Shown here: positions 56,321 to 64,000 of the stretch, in pieces
Numbering within the stretch: position 1 is the first letter of the stretch
How the letters are laid out: each line of letters opens with the position of its first letter
From: Thunnus maccoyii
Taxonomy: Eukaryota; Chordata; Actinopteri; Scombriformes; Scombridae
Length of the DNA: 64,000 nt
Direction: 5' to 3'
Assembly: GCF_910596095.1 (NCBI RefSeq)
Contig: NC_056533.1
Coordinates: forward strand, 3,342,001 to 3,406,000
The notes under the pieces: generated by a model
The model's input: the letters and a program-made list of their open reading frames with translations, nothing else
Told to the model about the DNA's origin: nothing
Databases searched by the model: none
Position numbers and translations under genes: made by a program

Positions 56321-56759
56321 CAGAGAGGAAAGTAAGGGCCAGACCAGACAAATGGAAATCACATCAGAGTGAGTTACACCAACCAGGAGCGCCACCTCAC
56401 CATATCCCCCTTTTAATCCTGTTAGGGGGCTACCAGGCAGGCAGCAGAGCGAGCCCTTCACTGGCCTCCCAGCTCCTATGCTAATGTAGGCTGGAGCTGC
56501 TGTGTTATTGTTGTGTTTGCTTTAAGACAGGGGTACTGTATGTCTGTGTTCTTCATCCTCAATCATTTGAACTTAATGTCTGATCTTAATGTTGCTTTAA
56601 CATGTTTATAAAGCTCTAAGAAGCTTCCTTCATTGTTTTATGTGCCTTCACATTCACTCAGATCCTCCTATAATCAGAACTACAGTCATTAGAAAACTGG
56701 AGCTTTTTTAAATTCTACTCCCAACCTGTGGAGAACCTTTTCAAGGAGTGTTAGGGAGA

Positions 56760-57160
56760 ACCTGCATTCTGTGACAGGGACAGTTTAAAGGGTAGGTTCA
56801 CAATTTCTCAAGTCTGTCATAAATCAACAGTCAGGTGTCCATATGAACAGTGAAAGAGGTTTTCCTGGCTGTAATCATTCCTCCTGTTCATACTGGATAT
56901 TAAAAGTTCCTTCAAATGTGATTTCAATGTAAGTGATGGAGGCCAAAATCCACAGTGTGTCCACACAGTCATTTTGTGCAAAAATGCATTCAGCAGTCTG
57001 AGTTAGTCATATCAAGTGGATATCTGCCACATTTACAGTCTTTTTAACATCAAATTTCAGTGACAGTGTTTCCCTGTTGAGCTGCGGTGGAAGTATAGTA
57101 ACAAAAAGAGGGACTTTGCCACTAAAAAGACTGTAATGTTGAAAGATATCTACTTGATTT
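56760..57160. repeat. Dispersed repeat, partner of 36.70-37.06 kb
   Basis: Begins TTAAAGGGTAGGTTCACAAT and shares TGTAATCATTCCTCCTGTTC with the earlier copy. No coding function. Confidence 0.6.
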
Positions 57161-57779
57161 GTCTCATTTGGTTGACTGAAGCTTCATATTAGCTTCAGAT
57201 AAATGAGCATGATGAATAAATGAATAAAAATGAATGTATATTTATTTGGGTTTAGTTTGAACAGAGCAAATAAATTCCTCTGAAATCAACCACTGCTTTT
57301 TAACTCAATATAAGTAACTAAAATAAGTGTCTCAGAACATGAAAGAAAGAACAAGAAATATTAGGAAGTGATAGACCTGAACAATATTCATTTGTCTTTC
57401 TGTTATCTCATTGTTGTACATTCTTTGTATGGATGATGATGAGACACTGTCAGGAACTTGGTCTGTCTTGTCCTGATGATTGAAACAGTCAACCTCCCAA
57501 AATCCTGAGGACCACACAGAACCATGAGACAGCCAGAGTTTCAACTCTCACATGATGTATGAAGTATCATGACAAAAATAACATCTGTAATACAGAATCA
57601 TTTTTTTCACCATGAAAATATAATAAATACTGACAATGTGTACATTATATAGCTGAGTTATGTACATTGAAAGAACTATTTTTTTTTTATTTTGGTCATA
57701 GAAATAGTCAAAGATGTCTGAGTGTGGAGGAGATTAGGAGCCCAGACTGTGTTCTAAAGAAACCCCCTCTATTCATATT

Positions 57780-58410
57780 TATGGTCTGCTCTCTCTTTCT
57801 ACACGTAAGCTCAGATAAAAGTCTGAAAAATAACTCCTAAGCACAGGGGAGAAAGAGAAGGACTCTCTGTGACTGGCAGAGCACCAGTCCCTCTCTTTCT
57901 CCCTCTTTCCCCTCTAATCCTGTCTGTTATTCATTCCCAGGCTGCTCCTGACAAAGCCCAGAGGGAATGCACATCATTGGGAATTCCTTCATGAACAGAC
58001 TGAGAGGGTGGATAATTCCTTTGACAGCGGCAGGAGAGCGGAGCCCTAGACGTGTGGGATTACCGTCCAAAATAAAAACATACACAGGGCCCCGTCACGC
58101 CGCACTGGAGAAAAGCCACTTCCTGTCCTCTCCATGGCTGGCGTTAGACCCGGGCCTGTGGGGCACTGCCTCTGGCTGCAGGTCTGGGTCGGCTGATGTT
58201 GTGTCTGAGCTTTAGTCAAGGTCTATTTACAATCGGCGGAACCCTCAACCCCCCTCCTCCTTTTGCATTGTGTTAAATGTGATGGGGGCCTTCTCTAATC
58301 CTTCTCAGGGCAAGAGTGAGGGGCCACTCTCCAGTCTATCGATCCCTCGCTTCATCAGGTCCCATAACAGCCATTAAAAGATGTTAATCCAGCGTGCGCC
58401 TCAGTCTGGA
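57780..58410. other. Unique GC-richer block, candidate regulatory region
   Basis: About 600 bp of complex DNA, free of simple repeats apart from pyrimidine runs. It contains CGGCAGGAGAGCGGAGCCC and CCATTAAAAGATGTTAAT near its end. An 82-codon frame here has no domain or splice logic. It could be an enhancer or an unrecognised non-coding exon. Confidence 0.25.
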
Positions 58411-58609
58411 TCGATAACAGACAAAAGCACTGTAGGAGGCTGTCTGGACATTAACACACACACACACACACATGTGCTTTATGCTTCACCTGCACGCCAC
58501 CATCATGATAGAGATGATACTGCTGCACCTGATCCTCACAGATATAGGAGTCAGTCTTGGTGAGAGTAAAGAAAGTGTAAAGGTTTGTAGGATGACATCT
58601 TAAAGCCTA

Positions 58610-59125
58610 AAGTTATTATGTGGGGGTGAACCTAAGTGCAGACAGAGACACAGAGGCAAGGAGACAAGGCCATGGTAGGAAAATGTATTTATTAATGCAG
58701 GCCAGAGGAAACTAGTACTGGTAGCTGTGAAACAGTGGCTGAGGCTGGGGCAAAGGAACAGGTCTGGAGCGGAATCTGTGGAAGCTGATGAGACAAGGGA
58801 CAGGAGACAGAGCAGACAGGACTGCAGGGAACAAGAGAAAGAGCGTGAGAACAGGATACGGCCAAAAACCCTGAGGATAAATGCAGGAAAAAATGGCTTG
58901 AAGCATAGACTGACTGAGCAGAGGCTATGATCTGGCAGTGTGGATCAGGCAGGGATGAGTACAAGTAGAGGTCTTGATTATAGAACGGGTTGCAGCTGGT
59001 GGGGCTCTGCTGTCTCCACTCACACCATCACACAGAGAGAGAGAGAGAGAGAGAGGGAGAGAGCCACTTGAGAAGTGGCAACTGGTTAGAGAGACACAGG
59101 ACTGAGGCAGGAATCATGACATAAA
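58610..59125. repeat. Probable fish interspersed repeat, unclassified
   Basis: Words such as GATCTGGCAGTGTGGATCAG, GGTTGCAGCTGGTGGGGCTC and a (GA)n tract followed by GAGCCACTTGAG recall a repeat common in percomorph fish. A 67-codon frame across it is very Arg/Glu-rich and not credible. Confidence 0.4.
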
Positions 59126-59454
59126 GTGTTTTTACTGTTCTGAATGTCCGTCATCGCTTCCTCTGGCTGCATCTCACTGTCTCCCTGATCTCTCTCCAAG
59201 AGCTCTGAGTCTTCTGCACATAGGTGTAGAGTTGGGTGTGGATGGTAAGGACATGACCCCACCGATGTCTGAATTATATTTTCCCTCCAAATTCTGATGT
59301 TATATAATTAAATATTTTAACATTCTCAACGGTTTAACTTCACTCTGGGTGAGGTCCATGCAGAGGTGCAGGGGTTTATGTGTTAGCCACATACATTTAC
59401 AGCCAGTGGTGTGTTTGCACTAGACTTAAGTGATCATTGACCAATTGTCTGCAT

Positions 59455-59855
59455 TAGAGATTGCAGACAAAAAAAGATCACATATTATTATAAAGAGAGA
59501 CTTTAAACATTCTGTTGAGCAGGCTTTTCTTCATGATTTATTTCTCAGTGATATCACAAGGTTATGTGCTAGTCCTGACCCTGAATCAGCCCTAAGCAAT
59601 TTTTAATTCCTTAGCAAATAAACATGCTCCCTTTAAGAAATACAGGGTAAAAAAATAGATCAAATCCTTGGTTCACACCTGAAATCTCAGAGATGTTAAG
59701 GGATGTAGCATTGGCAAAATCACAAGGTCCAAAGTCCTCTATTGATTGGCAGATCTTTAGACAGTTGAGAAACAAATGTGTCAGGGCAGTTAGAAATGCT
59801 AAGTCATGTTATTTTGTTGATACCCTGTCCGATTGTAGTGAAAATCCGGCAAAAT
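59455..59855 (+). mobile_element. LINE fragment, CR1/L2-type, upstream of RT
   Basis: With stops and shifts, the plus strand reads like the segment between endonuclease and reverse transcriptase of CR1/L2 LINEs: KIDQIPWFTPEISEMLRD then WQIFRQLRNKCVRAVRNAKS. Dead copy. Confidence 0.6.
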
Positions 59856-59859
59856 TTTA

Positions 59860-61010
59860 GAAAACAATGACGTCACTAAATCATGCCCTACTCAAGCATG
59901 TATTGGTCAAGCTATTTGGTCAAGTTGGCACACAGTAGATCTATCTCTTCATAGTTTGTATTAAGCACGGATCTAATATGACTTTAATGCTATCCATCCA
60001 CTTACGACAGGCACAGATCAAGCAATGGTATTGAAGTCAAGGAATGTTATCTCCCCCTTCAGCTCTGTCAGTCTCCTCCATCTTGCTTCTCTTCCTCTCC
60101 TTGCCTGGTTTTAGTAGCACGTTATTTTATTAAAGTCAGATTTACAAGAACTCAAGGCTTAATTAGTGATCAACCAGTTTAAATTTGTATTTGTCTTTAC
60201 TGGCAAAATCTTCTCACCTGACTAGCCTTTGGCGGACTTGCTGCCTTTTTTGAAGAAATTTGGCATATCCATCTACAGGTTGAGGAATTGAGGGATATAA
60301 AATTGTGATATGATCAACATAATGTGACCTTTTCACTGACATTATCTGATTATGAACAACAATCTATGCCTACTGATATGATTGTTTCGAAATACTTAAG
60401 AGGCGTATAAAAGCAATGTCAAAAGAGCTGTCAATAACATTATTTCTATCTCTTTCGCTTGTTCACACTTTGGCTGGCTGGCTCGTCAGCTAGTTAGTAT
60501 CACGTTACTGTTGTATAGCCTATCCTCTTGTCTTTTCCTCACTTAAACCCAAAGTTAGCGAATGTTAGGCAGGTAATAAATGAGTAACAACTTGATAGCT
60601 AGCCTATCATTTGCCACAAATTCATATTGGGGATAGGTTCACTCTGTAACTACTTATGTTTCTCTTGGTAAAGTTTTAGCCAACATCTTGTCACAACTAC
60701 TGTTACAGTCTCTGCCAAAGATGGTACAGGAATTGCAGAGTGGGCAGCACAGCCAATGGAACACAGGATTACAGCAGCAGCAGCCTCTCCCAGGTCCTAG
60801 CACCTGACCCTCTAGGTACATTGTGAATTTGGAGATGCAATGGCACAATTCGATGAAGGAAAAATGAATGAGAAAAAACTATTGATGATTTAAACTAGTA
60901 ATGTGCATTTATTTTGGGGGGACTATAGAAAATTTATGGGGGGCTAAAGCCCCCCTAAAATAGGCCTAGCAACACCCCTGCCTCTAGAATACAAGACTCT
61001 TACTGCTGGC
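59860..61010. other. Sequence separating two LINE fragments
   Basis: Lies between LINE segments that would be near neighbours in an intact element, so it is probably a later insertion of about 1.1 kb. Near its right side it carries the 18-bp palindrome GGGGGGCTAAAGCCCCCC at 60,938-60,955, followed by CCTAGCAACACCCCTGCC, which recalls a DNA-transposon end. No transposase seen. Confidence 0.4.
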
Positions 61011-61026
61011 TGCACCTATAATAGTT

Positions 61027-61185
61027 TATCCCTTTACACAGTTAATCAATAATCAGTTGCGTCGCTTTCTATCTGAGCATTGCATTTTAAACTCCAATCA
61101 GTCTGGACATAGAACCTTGACAGCAGCATGCAAGGTGGTAAATTATATAATCTGTTCTCTGGATAAGAAGGAGTGTTGTATTGTA
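61027..61185 (+). mobile_element. LINE fragment, reverse transcriptase start
   Basis: The plus strand reads LSEHCILNSNQSGHRTLTAA then CKVVNYIICSLDKKECC, matching the 'L-x-S-x-Q-S-G-F-R...H-S-T-x-T-A' opening of CR1/L2-type reverse transcriptase. It breaks off afterwards. Confidence 0.65.
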
Positions 61186-61394
61186 TATTATTGTATTCTG
61201 ATTGACATTGTGGGTGTATGTGATGTGCTGTTGTGTGTGGCTTTGTATTTTGTATTTTGTATGGTGTGTTGTGTGTGTTTTTTGCTTTGTACTGTTTGTC
61301 GTTGTGCTGTTGTATGTTTTGATTGTGGGGGACTCCAGATGCAAATTAGCTTTGAGCTAACTCCTGCGCAGTGCATCTTTAATGTTTAAAAACT

Positions 61395-62010
61395 GCACCT
61401 CTGAGTAATTTTTGACAGCAACCTTTGAACACCATGTCAAACAAATCACCAAACCTGCCTTTTTCCAGTACATCCAAAATTCTGCTGCTCGCCTGCCCAC
61501 CCACTCCCACTCCTGTGACCACATGACCCCCGTCCTACAGAACCGCTCCCTCTCCCACAACAGATCCAATTCAAAGTCCTTCTCCTCACTCACAAAGACC
61601 TCCAGAACAAGAACCTCCTCCAACCTTACCGACCTGCTCCATCACCACACTCCTTCCCATAACCTTTGCTCCTCTGATACCAACCTCCTGTCTCCACCAC
61701 TCAGGACAAAGCACCAGACCTGAGGTGACAGAGCTTTCTCCATAGCTGCCCCTTCCCTCTGGATCTCTCTCCCCAGACATCCAGGACTGCACCAATCTGT
61801 TCATGTTCAAATCACTAATCAAAACTCATCTTTTCAGAACTGCCTTTAATTTATGATTAATGTGTGTTATATGTTTTTAGTTTGTTGTTTTGTATGCAAT
61901 ATGTTTTTAGTTTTTAGTCTATGATATGTGCTTTTAGTGTGTTGTTTTTCTATGATCATCTCTATGATCAACTTTTGTAGTGTACCCTGAAAAGCACTCT
62001 ATAAATAAAA
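61395..62010 (+). mobile_element. LINE 3-prime fragment, internally deleted
   Basis: Reads IFDSNL-like then TFEHHVKQITKPAFF, which joins directly to QYIQNSAARLPTHSHSCDHM; in intact L2-type elements a stretch lies between these. It continues with the usual degenerate C-terminus (FKSLIKTHLF-type) and a 3-prime UTR ending CTCTATAAATAAAATGTATT, then ATT/AGT microsatellites. Confidence 0.7.
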
Positions 62011-62099
62011 TGTATTATCATTATTATTATTATTATTAGTAGTAGTAGTAGTAGTAGTAGTAGTCGTAGTATTTGTATTTGTATTAGTATTATTATAAA

Positions 62100-63101
62100 T
62101 AAAAATGAAAATAGAAAGTGGGCAGAGCACTGAGACAGAGACTCAGACAGGGCTTGCCAGGACTGTTTGAAGTAAGGAAAGGGGTCATTGAGTGTTTTAT
62201 CTGGGGGACACACTGATTTGATGCTAGCAGACCTTTCAAGGGTCTTTTTTTAAAACACAGATAAGAGGATTGGCGAGTGGCTGGAGAAGAGCAGTCAAAA
62301 CAAGCCCTGGAACAAAAAACCTCACCAGACACCATTGATATATTAAGGCTTAACTCTGGAAGGCCATATTTTTACCAGTTCAAACCCTATTTCTTAATTA
62401 TTTTGACTCAGTTGTGTATCTAAACACAACTTTTATGACCTTTTTCTGTGTATATCAGCTTCCAAGGGTTTTCCGGAATCTGACAGTGAGCATGCCCGTC
62501 TGTGCTGGTCATCAACACTGCAGCATTTAAAATATGCCTCTCCATTAAAGGAAGAGCCCATTAGCTTTCAGAGGACTAATCTGTGAAGAATGCTCTATCA
62601 GTCGGCACTATCAGTGAGTCCTCCAGTAGAGGAAGGGTGATGTCTCCTGGTTTTAAAATGGATCCTAAAGACAAGAGAGAAGTAAGTGCGCCAAGTGACT
62701 CATGTCAAGTGGACATCCTTATCTATGAAAGATGGGGTGGCTCTCTCTTGCAATGGCTCCACTGCTCTGAAGGCAGGCAGAGCTGGGGAACATTCAGGCA
62801 GAGAGGAAGTCTATTACAGGCTAAAGCAAAGGAGGGAAGGTACTCTGGTTATAGAAGAACATTCTGACTAAGAAATGACAAGCAAGAATTTCAAGAATTG
62901 AGAGAAACTCGAGAACAGAAGGTAGTGTAGATTAGGTGGACAAGTTTAGCCAAGATCAGGTATTCTGCAGAGTAGTTCAGGGTGTCATCAGGTCCAACAG
63001 GGTAGGAGTTCAGGAAGAGGAGAGGTGGATCTCTCCAGAGCAGACTGCTCTACTCCAGGCAGCTCGTCCCTCCTCGAGGCAGCCGGCAGCCACAGGCCAC
63101 C
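62100..63101 (+). other. Upstream region of the connexin gene
   Basis: No coding exon seen. The last 12 bases before the connexin ATG include GGCCACC, a strong initiation context. Whether a 5-prime UTR intron exists cannot be told. A purine-rich stretch occupies about 62,770-62,900. Confidence 0.45.
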
Positions 63102-64000
63102 ATGACGGAGTGGACTCTACTCAAACGTCTCCTGGATGCTGTTCATCAGCACTCCACCATGATCGGTCGCCTGTGGCTCACTGTCATGGTCATCTTCCGG
63201 CTGCTCATTGTTGCTGTGGCGACTGAAGACGTGTACACAGATGAGCAGGAGATGTTTGTGTGCAACACACTGCAGCCAGGATGCTCCACTGTCTGCTACG
63301 ATGCATTTGCGCCCATTTCGCAGCCTCGCTTTTGGGTCTTTCACATCATCAGCGTCTCCACGCCGTCCCTCTGCTTCATCATCTACACGTGGCACAACCT
63401 GTCCAAGCTGCCCCATAATGCCAGCCAGAGGCAAGGGCAAGGACAGGGGGATTTCACAGGACAGGCAGGCCCGGATGTTGGGCGAGACAGCGGACGGGAG
63501 GCATATGATCGGAGCTGCGACTCAGACAGCTGCTCCATCCGCTCCCATAAGCATCTAGGTCACAGCCTGGCAGATGTGCTGGAGGGCATCACTACCCAGA
63601 GCCTACAGAGGGGAGACCCCAACAACATGGTGTCCTTCAGCCAGGCCCGTGCTTGCACCTACAAGGAGGGGATTGCAGAGGGTCACATTGTCTCTGGAGG
63701 GGTTCTGTCCAAATGTTATGTCTTCCATGTATGTTTACGTGCAGTTCTGGAGGTGGGCTTTGTCCTGGCCCAGTGGAAGCTGTTTGGCTTCCAGGTGCCC
63801 GTCCATTTTCTGTGTTCCTCAGCCCCCTGCAGCCAGCCAGTGGACTGCTACATCTCCAGGCCCACAGAGAAAACCATCTTTCTACTCTTCATGTTTTGTG
63901 TAGGGGTTTTCTGCATCCTGCTCAACCTACTGGAGCTCAACCATCTGGGCTGGAAGAAGATCCGCCAGGTGGTGAGGCTGAAGGAGAGGGCATCGTGGGG
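63102..64000 (+). CDS. Delta-class connexin, 3-prime end outside window
   Basis: Gap-junction channel subunit of the plasma membrane. 299 codons are open to the window edge with no stop. It opens MTEWTLLKRLLDAVHQHSTM. Membrane spans lie at about 22-41, 77-97, 205-228 and 257-278. Loop E1 carries the Cys triplet C54, C61, C65 (FVCNTLQPGCSTVCYD); loop E2 carries C238, C243, C249, then ISRPTEKT, all connexin signatures with normal spacing. The cytoplasmic loop (about 98-204) is long and Gln/Gly/Ser-rich. N-terminus and E1 are closest to Cx36/delta connexins, but the Cx36 intron near codon 23 is absent. A fish-specific delta gene such as gjd6 (cx36.7) or gjd4 is possible; I cannot choose. The ATG context is GCCACCATGA. 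Confidence 0.9.
   Translation, partial: MTEWTLLKRLLDAVHQHSTMIGRLWLTVMVIFRLLIVAVATEDVYTDEQEMFVCNTLQPGCSTVCYDAFAPISQPRFWVFHIISVSTPSLCFIIYTWHNLSKLPHNASQRQGQGQGDFTGQAGPDVGRDSGREAYDRSCDSDSCSIRSHKHLGHSLADVLEGITTQSLQRGDPNNMVSFSQARACTYKEGIAEGHIVSGGVLSKCYVFHVCLRAVLEVGFVLAQWKLFGFQVPVHFLCSSAPCSQPVDCYISRPTEKTIFLLFMFCVGVFCILLNLLELNHLGWKKIRQVVRLKERASW

Noticed and set aside
58727..58930. Arg/Glu-rich 67-codon frame
   Set aside because: It lies in a purine-rich interspersed repeat; the composition explains the frame.

Overview
The window reads as vertebrate nuclear DNA, most likely from a spiny-rayed teleost fish. It is AT-leaning, with short exons in long introns, GT/AG splice sites, CA/TG microsatellites, several Tc1-like and hAT-like elements, tRNA-derived SINE sequence and CR1/L2-type LINE pieces. 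No bacterial or viral genes were recognised. I ran no searches; family calls rest on recalled protein families and on splice-site reading.

Layout. (1) About 1-27,330: no complete gene. On the minus strand there is a possible CpG-rich non-coding first exon (27,063-27,330, good splice donor) and a possible signal-peptide exon (25,151-25,216). If both are real, 1-25,150 is a large intron. It is full of transposons, including a 3.2-kb hAT-type composite with a perfect 8-bp target duplication, plus a few unique stretches that could be conserved non-coding elements. (2) 32,041-44,002, plus strand: a complete nuclear lamin gene. Its rod exons have the vertebrate lamin sizes (157, 126, 171, 126, 221 nt), and sequence features favour the lamin LIII/B3 class. 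It has two alternative last exons, each supplying its own CaaX box: one ends in a basic cluster plus CSVS, the other in CAVM. (3) 46,945-52,955, minus strand, convergent with the lamin: a complete four-exon MARCH2/3-type membrane RING-CH ubiquitin ligase, closest to MARCHF3, with a possible non-coding first exon near 56,130-56,320. A Tc1-like element sits 16 nt past one of its splice donors. (4) 53,000-63,100: non-coding, with LINE fragments, repeats and a candidate regulatory block. (5) 63,102 to the window end, plus strand: a delta-class connexin, single open reading frame, cut off by the window edge.

The genes do not form one pathway. Their order is still informative: a lamin facing a MARCH3-type gene mirrors the LMNB1-MARCHF3 pair on human chromosome 5, so this may be the ohnologous copy that kept lamin LIII, a gene absent from mammals. 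The most interesting signal is the pair of alternative CaaX exons, which predicts two lamin isoforms differing only in how the C-terminus is attached to membrane.
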